NCBI GenBank assembly: GCA_003640385.1
Contig: RCAB01000282.1
Location: 18,530 to 82,529 of the forward strand
DNA: 64,000 bases
DNA from: Setaria digitata
Lineage: Eukaryota; Nematoda; Chromadorea; Rhabditida; Setariidae
Reading direction: 5' to 3'
Below, piece after piece: positions 36,807 through 50,359 of this stretch (position 1 is its first letter; each line of letters begins with the position of its first letter). The translations under genes were made by a program, and so were the position numbers. The notes under the pieces were generated by a model. It saw nothing but the letters and a program-made list of their open reading frames with translations. It made no database searches and was not told the origin of the DNA.

Positions 36807-38420
36807 TCAAATAGTGGCATGTTTAAGTTTTGCTATTTGTCGCCGTGTCGATTCAGCATCTTGCATAATTAATGAGCTAAGTGTTGAATCTATAATTACA
36901 GCCGGTATATCAGTACTTTTGAAATCTATACACATCACATAATCGACAATTGTTTTTCCTGAATCTTTGGGATGAGTTCGAAAACGTCCACCGCCAAGCA
37001 CAAGATTTCCTCTAAAACTGATAATAGTATTGAGTTATTTAATTTAAATCAAAACATCAGAAATATCTTGCAATTAAATTGCTAAATTAAAAAAAAAAAT
37101 TTACCTTTGCAAACATGAAAATGAAATTTTAGGAGAAAGAAACTGATTCATGTCTACTGAAACACTGATTACCGTAATTTTAAAATTGTTTCACTTATTG
37201 CAGACGATCATATCACAATTACCTCCTAATATATATTAAAAAAATGAAAAAAAAAAAATGAAATATTTGTCATTCGCAAATAAAATATACCGTATTTTAT
37301 GCGGATTAGGCTTAAAATCCGGAAGATCAAAGCTTCGTGCCGCTTCCATAATTTCATGGTCAGTACGCCGAAACGTACGACACACCAAGAATTCTCGTCC
37401 TTTAATCGTTGCGATATCATTCATGGCATACCGAAATGACAACAAATTAAAGAAAAATTAAATAAAACAATGCTGGCAAAGTTTTTTTTTTTTCAGATTG
37501 CATCGAAAATTTTAGAAAATCAAAAGAGAAGAAAAGACAAATATTAAAATGTTATAAATTGCTGTAATTTATTAGCTTTTTTGATTATTTACTTCTAAAT
37601 ATGATTAAATTAATTGTCTCTTCTTCATGTCTTTACCTGTGCTTTCTAAAAATTTATGCTTTAATTTTATGGATGTCTAAGCATTTAAAATGTTTACGTA
37701 TACAACATCCGTATTGGCTGATGGACTAGCAATAATCTTAATGGCCGAGATATTTTTGTTGTAGTGAATAATATCGGCGAAATTTTCCCAGTGTTCCACA
37801 AAAGCTTGTTCTAGCGGGAAATTGAAGACAGTCTGTAAAGAAAAGAAAACAAAATTAAAATAACACTGTTAGTTTCAATTTAGAAATTTCCCTTAACATA
37901 AAATGCAAAAAAAAAAAAAAAAAAAAAAATAGAAATATCTTCAGCAATTTTGCAGGGAAAAAAAAAAAACTTATTTATCAATTGATAATGAAAACTGATT
38001 TTTCTTTTTCAAAACTTTTTACCCGCATAGTAAAAACTTTGCCCATTGAAAAGCGTTTCGAATAAACAACATCAGTTTCATTGGAACTTTTCTGTTTCCA
38101 GCCATCATGATCCTCGAAATCGGGCATGTTGACAAGTATTAATAAGTCGCGCAATGCTTCGTTTGCTTGACGCACTCCTTCCGCATACTTTTAATTTTTA
38201 ATATTTTTTATGTGAAATTACTTCTTAAATTTTAACCGACCTAATAAATAAATTGATTATCCTTGAATTATAGCAAATAAGATTAAAATTAACTCATTTA
38301 AATCATTTTTAAGAATAAAAACAGAAAAAAAAAGGTATGAAATAAAAATGAATAATCACTAACTTTTTCAACAGTGCAATTAATATTTGAGGTATTCACA
38401 GCAGTTGCTACAGAATCCAT
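36807..38420 (-). CDS. START-domain lipid-transfer protein, StAR/MLN64 (STARD3) type, 5 exons
   Basis: START domains carry a sterol or other lipid in a hydrophobic tunnel between membranes. Exons: 38420-38364 (MDSVATAVNTSNINC), 38187-38023, 37832-37698, about 37442-37291, 37011-36807; about 237 aa. Recognisable parts in order: W in DGWKQKSSNETD, DVVYSKRFSMGKVFTMR, the helix VEHWENFADIIHYNKNI, IKIIASPSANTDVVY, GREFLVCRTFRR, KIRGNLVLGGGRF, VMCIDFKSTDIP and a C-terminal helix LIMQDAESTRRQIAKL. The order and spacing fit the StAR/MLN64 branch better than PCTP. There is no N-terminal MENTAL membrane domain or clear mitochondrial presequence, so it is probably soluble. Oddity: no AG acceptor exists before exon 4, where TTG|TTG or TTG|TCA must be used. 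All other junctions are GT-AG and in phase. Confidence 0.88.
37291..37442 (-). other. exon 4 of the START gene, with non-AG 3' splice site
   Basis: The conserved segment SFRYAMNDIATIKGREF lies directly downstream of an in-frame TAA. Between that stop and the conserved residues the minus strand reads TTTTTCTTTAATTTG then TTGTCATTTC, with no AG; the nearest upstream AG would place TAA in frame. The only phase-0 joins to exon 3 (ending DVVY) are after TTG at 37443 or 37440. This is either a rare TG acceptor, a sequencing error (an AG would need only a T-to-A change), or a damaged allele. Confidence 0.7.
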
Positions 38421-39207
38421 TCAGTTTTGTCTTTTATTTTTTTTATGATCTATAGCAAATAAAATTAAAATTAAATTAATCCCATCATATGTTTAGAGAT
38501 TACTAAAAAAGTTTTTAGCGAACCATGATACAGTTATTGCTAATTATTGCATAGTAACAGCTCATATATTCAATAAATTAAAATTTTAATATTATAAAGT
38601 GTGAATCGTAGTAAAAGAGAAATATTCTATTACTCAAGTATAAATAGTAATCTGATTTGGTTCTAGGCGTTGGTGCAATGATTACCATAATTATCATTAA
38701 TAATTATAATATATTTACTACGATGTAACATTTTGTGACCATTTAATTGAAATAAATATATAGCAGTTAAAAATTTTCAAAAAATAATCAGTCTATGAAT
38801 TTTCATACTATAAGCTGTAACCTATTAATTTATCTTTAAAATTTTTTATTCCAAACTCATGGAAAATTTTTTTCCATGCTGAAAAAAGTTGAATAAAAAA
38901 CTAACGAAGAAAATAAATTATTTATCCATTTAAGACTATAAACAATCAAACGTCTACGTCATGATTATCACTAATAAATAAATAGTATTTTTTCATTGAT
39001 ATATGCTAATAATAGTGGTGAAATTTAAAATTCAAAAAAAGCTGACTGAATGATGAATTTAACGATATATTTTTCAACTTCACTAAAAAGTCTTCTTCTT
39101 AGATTTTCTAAGAATGATATTTGTGGTATCCGATCAAAAATAAAAGAAATTTCGCAATTAGCAAAAAAGTTCATATATTGAGAATCCCAAATATTTAAAT
39201 AAATAAA

Positions 39208-39238
<31 letters not shown>

Positions 39239-42200
39239 ATGGGATATTTGTATTCATGTTTATATGTATACGTTTATGCTATATATTTATATACACATAA
39301 AAAGTTTGTTTAGAACAGGGAAAATATATAAACCAGTAAAAAAGAGGCCAATAATTTGTGATAATAATGATGATAACAATATATTTTGAATAGAAAAAAA
39401 AAAAAAAGAGGACAACAGTTTCTGGTACTGATGATAAATAATAATGATAACGACGATGGTAGAAAGATACTGTTAATTTCAAGTTTCTTCACCGAATTAA
39501 ACTATGCATTTCTAGTTTTAGTATATTTCTGGATATGCATATTTTCTTTGTATAAATTCACATTTATTTAAGAGAAATAACAATAGTGATAAAGATCGCT
39601 GATATTTTTCAATCAAATGTAAATTTATATAACTAGAAAAAGTAATTAATTTATTTATACCAAACTTCAGATGGGAAAAAAAAGATGATAGAAATGATAA
39701 CTGCTTAGATTTTTTCAAGAATTATTTTGCAGAAAAGAACATTAATTTCAAAAAAAAAGCACCAATTTTGATGCTAAAATTTGTTCAAATTTAAAAATTA
39801 GTCTAAAAAAGATAGAAAATAGAATAATAATTGTAAAAGTATGTAGAAGTATAATTATATATGAAATAATATATCAATATAATGAATAAACGAATAATCA
39901 GTAAATGTAACGAGCTGTTTATAAGCGTATTTGATGGATCCGTTTATCAAACCAGTTTGCGCTTCCAACTTATCATAAAAGATCATATGTCTTCAATTCA
40001 TTTACACATCCTCTTTTTTCAATATTCCAAATATCAGTTTCTCTTTCTCGTACTCTTATTCATCAATCATATTTTCCAGTATCCGTTTTACTATTTCATT
40101 GGATCTCCTTGCCGGACTTTACATTCGGTTTAACTGATCAACATTATCAGTTTATTCCAAATAACTTTACAAATTCATTAATATTTTCGGTCTTAAAATC
40201 CCAAATATGTCGTAATCTGATAATTAGTATCATTGGTATAAATAATCTGATGATCAGTTTGATTGATACATTCTCCCAATATATCGCATCGATAGCTTAT
40301 GCCAAATAAATTAAAGTTATATCTAAAACTTCCTTTGAATATTTTTTTTTTTTTTGCGTCCAATATTATTAGAGAAAATACCGGAAAACTTCGTACTATT
40401 ATTAGCTGATTTTTTTTTCCTTTTTCTTTTCTTGCAATGTATTTGAAAAATGGCAATTCATACATAATATCTTAATGCACAAATACCAGTGAATCGAAAT
40501 TATATTATTCATTAATAAGAGAAACACAAAATATGAAATCATTGAAATTGACAATGAGTTGATTAAAAGACTGAATTGCAAAAATAAAATATTTCTTTTC
40601 CATACTATAACAATAATTTGACACTACCATCAAATTAATTAGGCGCACAAGAATTTTCCAAATTAGCACTTTCGTCACATTTACCTAATCAGTTGAGGTA
40701 AATAGTAGTTCGAAGAGTTTTTTTTTTGCTTTTTTTAAAATGTTTCTGTATGAGATTCAGTTGGTAAGATAAATTGGTAGAATAAATTTCAAATTGGTAA
40801 GTAAGATAAATTAATGCAAAAAAATTCTCACTGAATTATTAAAATTTATAAAATTGTAAAGGTTTAATTGAAATAAAAATATTGCTTTTTATTTGAAAAA
40901 CAAAATTATATAAAAAATTTGGAAAAGCAACTGTAGTTTACTTTTTTGTTTTTTAGCCTGATAGCAATGATTAAAGAAAAAAAGCTCACTTTTTTTTTTT
41001 TTAGAAATTAATTTCAGCTTTTGTAAACAAAAAACAAAAAAAAAAAAACAGTAACTCGCTTCCACTATAAAGGAAAATTGAAACACTTCATAAAGGTAGT
41101 TTATTTTTCTAAATTAAACTTACTTCATTTATTTAATTAGTTTAAGAAACAATTAAATGGACTCATTATTGAAAGTCAAAGAAAAAAAAGCTCTTATAAA
41201 TTATCAGTCATCACTAAACTATCATTTTCCCTGTAATTCAAATGAAATCGTTCTTTGGAATTTAATCAAAAGAGGAATTTTTGCAAATAAACATCAACAC
41301 AACAAAGGGAAAAAGAAGATGGGAAAGAAATAACGATAAGAAAGTTTAAGATAAGATATTCAAATGAAAATAAAATAAAAATTCAGCGTTACCGTATTAG
41401 AAACTGGAATTCATTTCTACACTCTGAAGAAATAAGTCTACAAAATAAATAATGAGTGAAATAATTTAAATGAATGAGCAAATTTTTTAAAATTTTTCCT
41501 TCACTGCCGAACTATATTTTACAGCAATTTCGTTTTTTCTTTGTTCAAGCCTTAAATAATTTCAAGCTAAATTTCATTTAAAGCGAAAATGAATCAAAAA
41601 ATTTTTCGCGTAATTATTCTTCCTATCCTTTTTTTTCCCCTTTTCTAGCTAAATTTAACACTTACATTTAATTCCAACAATTTTTTTTTTTTTTTTAATT
41701 AGTTCTTTTTTTCTTTTTAAGTATTTCATTCTAGCTTACAATTACTCATTTATCTCTAAACAAATATTTTTGTAAATTATTAGTATTACACAATTGCGCA
41801 TTGTTTTTTGTTGCTTGCCTATTATAAGGAGATAATATAACTCATTTATTTAAGAGACAAACATATCTAAAAAACAAAAAACAGATTTAGTCTATTTTTT
41901 CTTGGAAATAACCGAAAGAAAACGATAGGTTGACCATCGAAACATTTGCAATTTGTAATTAAAGAAATTTAAAACTATATATATATACATAGTTTTAAAA
42001 TAAAAAAAATAAATATATATATATAGTTTAAAAAAAAAACATATATATATATATGTTTTTTAGAAAATGTAAAGAAATTAATTGCATGTTTACCTCTTTG
42101 TGGTGATATTATCTATTTGTTTGTTTCCCTCCTAATTTTTCTTGTTTTGTGAAAACTGTACTGCTTTGATTCAGAGAAAGAAAAACTAAAAGAAAAAGGA

Positions 42201-42424
42201 AAGAAAAAAAAAAAAAATCTGATGAATAAATAGTAAAATATTTTTCCTTCTTTACATTTTTGGTTTTTTCACTCATCATATCCATGTTTTCGTCTTTTTG
42301 GAAATATCATGGTTAACTTTTTCAAAAATTTCCTCATATCAATCATAATGACTATGATTGCAAATGATAATGATAAGAAATAGTAAAATTACCGCTATCA
42401 AAACTTATCAAAACAATAGCAGTA
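38421..42424. other. 4-kb intergenic interval
   Basis: AT-rich DNA between the START gene's start and the GPCR stop codon. It includes a TA run near 39,208-39,232 and short T/A homopolymers. Near 41,976-42,060 are adjacent TA-palindromes that can each fold: AAAACTATATA...TAGTTTT, then ACATATATATATATATGT. ORFs of 60-90 codons here lack splice partners and look random. The START promoter must lie at its left end. Confidence 0.6.
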
Positions 42425-45400
42425 TCAATTTTTTTCATTCATTTGTGTTGTCGAGCATGCACGATTCGATGAATTTCGTTGAAATTTCTGATTCTGGAAT
42501 GATGTCGTACTGAAAAGCGATGATTTTTGCGTTCCTGACCGATTCAAATTACTAATACGTCGCAGATATTTGTTTTGTTGACAGGTGCATTTTCGAAACC
42601 AAATGCGCATTGTCATAAAAAGCTTCCTTCTGAAATCTGTCACTGTGAAATACTGTTGACAAATTCCTATGCATTGTCCTTTTTGTTTTTTGTTTTTGTC
42701 CTTGCAACATCAAAATAAACAAACAAATAAACAGATATCCATCAAAAATTAATTGTTGAATGAAGAAAAAAAGGAAAGAAAAGGGAAAAAAAGTCATCGC
42801 ATTGAAGTAAAAAAAAATTCAGACCAAGAAAAAAGTGCAATTAAAATTATAACTTTGCTAATTTTAGATCCCTCACTGCGATGAAAATTTATGCAGATTT
42901 AGTTCAAAATAAAAATGAGAAAATGATCACTTACCTAAAAGTAGCACTCGTCAGACAGAATAAGACAACATTCAACATTTTGCCAGTAAGTACTAATGAA
43001 TTAGTAATGCATGATATCTTAGCAAATGCTTCCGTTTTTGCATCACTGATAAGTTTCTCATAAAGAAATAAAACAGCTGATGGTAATTGTGTTATTGTAA
43101 AGCATGATACTATTGCTGCAATTGTTACAGTCATTTTTCGTTCTTGCTCACAGAAACTGGAAGATGCTGGCCCGAGTGATGCTTCTTCAGTTTTGGCCTA
43201 CAAATAATGAATGGTCAATTAATAATTAAGAAAGTTATGGCAATAACTATGATAATTAATGATAATAATAATAGTAATAATAAAAATAATAAAATAATAA
43301 TAACAATAATAATAATAACAATAATAATAATAACAATAATAATAATAACAATAATAATAAATAGCAATAATAATAATAATAACAATAATAATAATGACAA
43401 TAATAATAATAATAATGACAATGATAATAATAATAACAGCAATAGTAATAATAAATAATAATAACAACAATAGCAACAATAATGATAGGTAATAAAGCTA
43501 TTAATAATATTATTGACAGAAATTATATATTATACTAATAATAATTCCTGTTAATAATAGATCCTGTTAATAAAAGTTTGTTATTACTATTATTATTTTT
43601 ATTAATTTACTATTATTATTATTGTTATTATTATTATTTGTTTGTTCATTCTATTTATTTATTTATTGTTCATATTACTTTTGTTATGATTATTATTAAA
43701 AATAAATGGATGAGTAAGCAAACAACCATAAAATTTGAATATTAAAAAGCTGTAAATGATACCTGTTGCGTCCTAATTTGTAGCAAGCGAATAAGTGATA
43801 CATTAAGAGAAGCAATGATAAATACTGGAATGATAACACCAAGAAAAGCATTTGCAATAACACTTGCATTGATGTAGAAGGTAAACGTATCCGTTGGTTG
43901 ATGATATGATACTAGACCGAATTCCGTCCAATTCCACGTTACCGGTAAGCATTTCACGTATACTTCAGTCATATTACATACCCATAGAACAGCACAGCGA
44001 TATGAAAAGTGATGATAACTAAAACTACTTTTTTTTTTGCTATGAATTTAAAAAATAAAAAATAATAGTTAATATCTGCTACAATTTCAATGATTAAATT
44101 TCTTTTGTTTCGTTAATTAAACGAACAATGACTTCTCTCTCACTGCAACTAGTTAAGCGAACTGAAAAGTTTAACACTAATTCGAAATATATATGTTTCA
44201 TAGGTTGTTATGTTCGGTTCTTATATTATCTTCTTAGTTTATTTATTACTAAAGAATAATCAATTATCGGGTAGATGAAATATCTATTTGTCATGCTGTA
44301 GTAAAGTGAAACATTCGGAAGAAATACCGCTAAAATTTTTTCTTTTTTCTTTCTCTCTTCTTTTTTTTTTTTTTTTTTTAATTTCAGCAAATATTAAAAT
44401 AAATAACCCTGTTAATATTAATGTAAGTATAAATATCATAGCTATAATCATAACTGATTCCGCTGCCTGCAAAAACCAAATTAATGTTAACTCAAATTAA
44501 TGAACAATTATTCGATATTTTATTTTTTTTATAAACTATAACTTTTTAACTCAATAATAATTCTTTGCTATTATTTCTTTTCTCTCTAAATTTTAAATTC
44601 AATCCAAAATTAACTCCAAAAAGATGTTATGCATACTTAAAATACTAAATGTGTAAAATTGAGGAAATTTTATTGAAAATAATTAGAATAACTTACATGA
44701 TACTGCTTCAGTGATCTGAAGGGAAATTTGATTATTAATAATCGCTCAACAGAAACAGCAAGTACAATCCTATCGAGAAGAATAAAGAAAAAAAATTGAT
44801 TGAATTAAAACAGATATATATATATGTTGAAATGAAAATTTGGTAGGAAAAACAAAAGGAAATAATATTCAGAACTGAAATGATCAGTGCAGAACTTGAA
44901 GATAAAGAAAAGTAGGTAATAGATAAATTTCAATAAATATTACCATATAGCAGCACAAGAGGACCAATTTGCTAATGCTGCAAAGTGTGTTTTTGTATGT
45001 GCAAAAATAATACGAAATGTTGTACTTTCATAAAATCGCTGTATCGCTGATAAGCTTGTAGGTAGCATGAAAACGAATACAGCCATATCAGCGAATGCCA
45101 ATGCTGCCAACAAGTGATTAGCTCTAAAATTTTTAACTAATTGTAAGTTAGATGATAATCAGTGAATGAGAAGTCTAATGTAATTGATAGATGAATGATA
45201 ACTCTAGTGAAATTGATAAATGAATGATAAAATTATAGCTGATAGATGAATGGTAAGCTAAATGTGAATAAAAAGTGAGTGATAAGATTTATAGAAATAA
45301 CAGGCTTAATGTAAATGAAAGGATAATAATTTAAGTGCTCAGTAAATAATTAGCCTAGTAGGAAGGACAAATGAATGATAAGTCTGGTATGACTGAAAAG

Positions 45401-48400
45401 GGAATGATAAAATAATCAGCAGGTAAAACATTGCAGGTTTAACATGAATAACAAATGGATGATAATTCTCTTGCAAATGATAAGCGAATTTGTAAAGGTT
45501 TGTTTAAAAGATTTTTATTGTTATTGGTTAATTTCACCTAAAAGTTTGTCTAAAAAATATTTTCTACTCTTGTATCGCTCTTTTCTTGCTCTTGTTTTTT
45601 GAATTTCCTTGGTTGAAATAAATTTAAACTTATGTAAAAAAGAAACTAATTGGAATCGAAAGTTGATGATTGATCCACCTATTTCGCATACTTTGACTGA
45701 GTAGCACAGATAAAGTCATTGAATTGCCAATAATTGTTACTGCAAATTGAATCGGAAATGCTGTCTGAAATATTATCAAACAATTATTTATATATTTAAA
45801 AATGTCATTTTTTTTCCTTCCTTTTTCTTTTCCTTTGAAAATTTTAATTTAATTTTCATGGTAATTTTTTGATTCGGACGAAATAAATTTTGAGAAAACT
45901 GTTAATTAGTACAATTTGCTAATTATACCAGAATAAAATTCAAGGCTTTGTTACCATGATAACTCGAGCACCTTTCAAAAATATTGATATAACAGGAATA
46001 TTAAAATTTTTTTTAAAGTTTCAGGAATTTCAATTCAGTCACGCAGCTACAAAATTATATTGACTGTAAATGTGAAATGATACATTAAAAATAGATGTTC
46101 ATCATGCAGAGATATTTTTCACTAAAAAAAGAGAAAAGGAAGAAAACTGATAAATCGGATTTCGTTATTTACGGAAATAAAAGTTATGAAATTAATAGGA
46201 TCAAAAAAAATTGATTTTCGATTTCCGGAACTTAAACAGACTGAAATATAGCTTGTCAAAATATATTCAGTTGTTCAACTAATTTTCAACAAGTTCACTT
46301 GTATATTCGATTTTTTAAGTTAAATTTCGAAGGTTTATTTCTAATCGACTTTTTTTCTATTTACTGAGATCATCTATGTGTTTCCGGCTAAGCTATGTAT
46401 TTCGAGACCAAACAATCCATTTGATATAATTGTACCATTTTAAGCAAGCATCATTTTTATCAATATGTCTTTGGCTAACTATTGCTCTTTTCATGTAAAA
46501 TTGTGATTTTCTTTTTTTTTTTTTTTTTTTTTTTTTTACAATTATCAATAATTTGAACTAACTTGCACAATTTTATTTTATTTTTGAAATTAAAATGAAC
46601 ACTGTTAATAAGTGATGCTCACTTCTACCAAACTTAACAAATTTCCTTTTTCATTCGATATTCAAACGAACTATGACAGCTAAAACATCAATAAGCATTA
46701 GATTATCTTCAATTTTCGATTTTGTTTTTATCCTTTCTTTCATACTTTTCATCTTAAAACTGCCACATTTGGTGCATGCTTCTGAAAATGAAGAACTATT
46801 AATCTTCGTTTCACTGTTTTTTCTTTTGTTTTGAATCATAGAATAAGTTGGACACATTGAGGATCTAAGGAATGCTAAAGAACAAATGAAACGTATTCTT
46901 TTTATGATCCCCAAGGGGTTTCATAAATTTTTCAAAACAGATAGCTCTTTCGCTCTCTTAATTGTTGCAAAAATTTCAAACACTTACTGTTCTTTGTTGC
47001 TGTTGTTTTCTTTTTTTTTTTTTGAAAAAAAAAAAAAAAAAACGATTAAAAAGAAAAATGCACCATTTTATTTCCAATTGCAAATTAGTAAAAGTATTTT
47101 GAATGATAATTGTATTTTTGAAAAAAGAGAAAAAAGAATAGCACCTTTCCTGGTTTTTTTTTTATTTTTTTGTATTTATTTGTTTCTTTCTTTCTTTATT
47201 TATTTCATCCATTTATTCTCGTTTATTTTCCCCCCCCCCCATTTCAAAATTTGCCTTCATTTTCTCCTTTTTTTCGTAAATGAATCTATTATATTCTCTC
47301 AAATTATATGCATTTAATTTACAAAATAAAAGATTGAATATCCAAAGTTAAAATTTTGAATGCGGAAATGAATGAGTTATATTTGTTACTACGAATTTTA
47401 TTTCGAGTTAATATTTTCGCTTATCAGTTAAATAAATAAGTAGCTATATTGCACAAATAAAGTATATTTGCATGAAATGTATTTTTTTTTTAATGTATTT
47501 GATCTTTACAGTCATCAAAAAATTGATGTTTCTTTCAAATGTGTGTAAAATTTGTTGCTTAATTAATTATCATTGGAAAAAAAAAATGAACGGAAGTGAC
47601 TAAAAAACAAGTAAGATCCAGTCTGATAAAAACTACTTATAACTAACAAATATCCTAAAAAAATAAACAGCAAAAATTTATCATTATTTGCTGTTATCAC
47701 TTGTCAGCCTAACAATAAACAATCCTTGCTTATTTTTGTTTCGCCAACATAATATAATCAGACTTTCGATGTATAAATCATAAGAATGTTTTCGACTATG
47801 TCATCCAATAAATTTTTTGCTATAATTTTCATTATTTTTGGCTTTTAAAACCAGGCCATAAATAAGTTTAAAATGCTATTAAAATTATTTGCATATTAGG
47901 AATTTTGCAATATTTTATTAACATTGATCATTTATCACATTTTTTTCTGGTTGAAATTTTATTTTGCTTTAAAAATATTATAGATCATCGTTAATTAAGT
48001 ATATTAAACATATAAAAGATTGAGACTTAATAATTATGCGTAGTAAGAGTGACAGATGAGCAAGTTAATTTCATATTAAATATTGATCAAGTAGAGACTA
48101 AGTAGAAATTTTTGAAAAATTTATTCACTTTTAAGGCTTATTTATGGTCTTAGAATTTTTTTTTTTTTTAAATCATTCATTACATATTGCAATTGTTTTT
48201 GCAATCACTAATTAATACTTAAGCATATTTGGCATTCTAGTTTTCAACAATAACTGCTTCAAAGCTGTTGATTTCAATAATTTTTACTGGAATTCAAAAT
48301 TTGCAAATTAAAATAAAAAGTTCGCGGCCATTATTTGCAAATTTTTAAATACTGAATTTTATGAAAAATTTTCGAAAAACTTCTGGAACTGTTAGAATTG

Positions 48401-48895
48401 AAACTATTAATAAAGCTAAATAACGAGTAAATAGCTATGTTTATCAAATAAAATCTTTTTAGTTTGTCGATTATGTAATATTAATAAAGCTTTTAAGATT
48501 GTGTGAATAAAGTTTCACAATGAATGAAAAATTTCATTATGAGTGTTTTAGGAAAATTTTACTTAGACGCAATACTGCTTACCCATAATACTTACAATCT
48601 TACAAATTTGATCAAAGTTTTGAAGCAATAATGGAAACTGTTATATCATTTGTTACGAATAAAAAAAAAAAAAAGAGGAAAGTTGACCAAGTTAATGAAT
48701 TCTAAAGTGATGCAAATCATTAATTAACAGGGTTTGTAAAATTATATTTCTCTTTCCTCCAAAACCGTCCAAAAAGAGGCACTCGTTATGACTTTCAAGG
48801 TTAGAGCTTATTACAAATGCATAATCTAATTACTAATATTTGGATGACGTTGTTTTAGTTGACAATAAAACAAAAATGCTTTAAACAGTACATTA

Positions 48896-48929
<34 letters not shown>

Positions 48930-50359
48930 GGGAAGGGCAAGATAGATAATTTCATATATTTTTTTTTTTTGTCCATTAGTGAAATTTAAGAAAGAAAGAG
49001 AACTACGCGGAAAGCATAAAAAGCATGGATTAGTTTTACACTTTTTTAAAAAAAGAAAAAAGATTAGCTGAAAGTAAATGAATGAACTCTGCATGATGAA
49101 TTTTCAAAATTTAAAAAATGCAAATAGTTTTGAAGTGTTTGAACTACATAGTTTATTTTGAACAATTCAAATTTGTTTGCATTTAGATGAAGTAGTTTAA
49201 AGTTTCATGGAATAATATTTTGAGTAAATATTTGAATGAGATAAAATTTTTACTAGTTAAATTATAAAAAAACAAAAAAGCTATGGAAAGATTCCATAGA
49301 TTTTTTGTTTTTGAAAATTATTTAGGAAGAGAATTTCCCAAACAAATTAATATTGCTCTCTTTTTAATTTATATCACTACTAAAAATTTTTTTCATCCGA
49401 AGCATCTTCAATCAGATGTTTCTGTTTGTTTTCAAGTTCTGAAATATCAATTAAGTTTTAGAATTAGCGATCCAGCAAACACCAAAATATGGATGCCTAA
49501 TCTATTATCTGTTCGAAAAGGCAGTTCATACAAAATAAACTTTGGATGAAATAAAATTTCCAACAGTTTTTTTTTTTCTTTTTTAAACTTAATTTAAGAA
49601 GTGAATACAAAGTCTTATTCCTTTTTTTTCCACCCCTCCCTCCTCCTCTACATCTAATAAAAAGTTTTAGTGGAGAACTCATCATGATTGCTATTAATGA
49701 AAGGAAAGCAGTAAAAAATAGCAAATGAGGCCTTAAAAAAGTCCAAAGTATGCAAATTGCACTTAATCACATGATAATAGTATGAAACTGAAATAAATGA
49801 AAACTTTGGAAAATTAACATAGCACTTCTATTTTCCTCCTTTTTTTTGCGATTTATTTTTCAATTTATTATTGCTAATAATTAGAAAAAGGTTTTAAACC
49901 ATTAGGTTAGAATAACAAGAAGAAATTAAGGAAATAAATGAATGAAAGAAAATAAATGCATGATGAGACGGGATGATTGGAATCAGAATGACTGGATAAT
50001 TTTGTTAATGAATATACAGTGTTTTTTGATAAAAATTTATGACAAGATAAATAATGATATAAAATAATTCAGAAATATTTATTTAGTAAAACTAAAATGT
50101 ATTTTTTTTAAATTTTCAGATTTCAAAAAAATGAACTCAGATGATATTATTAATTAATACCAAACAATATATAAAACATTGAGTTTTTCCCTTTTATTAT
50201 TACATATTCATAGTGATTGGCTGAGTTTCACATTACAACAAATACAATTCACCTTTATAACTGATAAATAATTGATATGATAACAAACCTGATAGAAAAA
50301 ATCATCGGTCTGCGCATTGAGGCGTAAATTTTTCAAACATTTCATCGAATACTTCATTA
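42425..50359 (-). CDS. seven-transmembrane receptor, rhodopsin family, probable neuropeptide type, 8 exons
   Basis: Plasma-membrane receptor, likely G-protein coupled. Exons: 50359-50291, 45764-45679, 45123-44944, 44769-44697, 44466-44408, 44018-43763, 43197-42935, 42629-42425; 1,191 nt, 396 aa, all phases consistent. TM1 has FAVTIIGNSMTLSVLL (the GN motif, N about 35). TM2 is HLLAALAFADMAVFVFMLP with D64. TM3 ends IVLAVSVERLL, ERL replacing DRY. TM4 is SVMIIAMIFILTLILT, and the second loop has several Cys and NMT/NWT sequons. TM5 is ANAFLGVIIPVFIIASL, TM6 IAAIVSCFTITQLPSAVLF, TM7 LTGKMLNVVLFCLTSATFR with helix 8. The TM7 'GKxLNxxLFCLxSxxFR' pattern suggests a nematode FMRFamide-like peptide receptor. 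TM3 lacks the usual Cys 25 residues before the Arg. The Ser/Gln-rich tail ends QMNEKN. The ligand is unknown. Confidence 0.88.
43255..43500. repeat. AAT/AAC trinucleotide repeat in GPCR intron 6
   Basis: About 240 bases of AAT units interspersed with AAC, AGC and GAT, open in several frames as poly-Asn, poly-Leu or poly-Ile. It sits wholly within the intron between the TM5 and TM6 exons (43763 and 43197), so it is not coding. Confidence 0.9.
45765..50290 (-). other. 4.5-kb first intron of the GPCR gene
   Basis: AT-rich sequence between the 23-codon N-terminal exon and the TM1 exon. It contains long T/A runs (46.5, 47.0, 48.9 kb) and a C run at 47,231-47,240. ORFs here, including one of 143 codons at 46886-47317, are Phe/Lys-rich translations of homopolymers. 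I see no gene in it. The distant first exon rests on an ATG, a good donor (CAG|GTTTGT) and matching phase 0. Confidence 0.6.

Noticed and set aside
43207..43479. Poly-Asn, poly-Leu and poly-Ile ORFs
   Set aside because: Trinucleotide repeat inside a GPCR intron, open in many frames.
46886..47317. 143-codon plus-strand ORF
   Set aside because: Mostly Phe/Lys from T and A runs within the GPCR intron.
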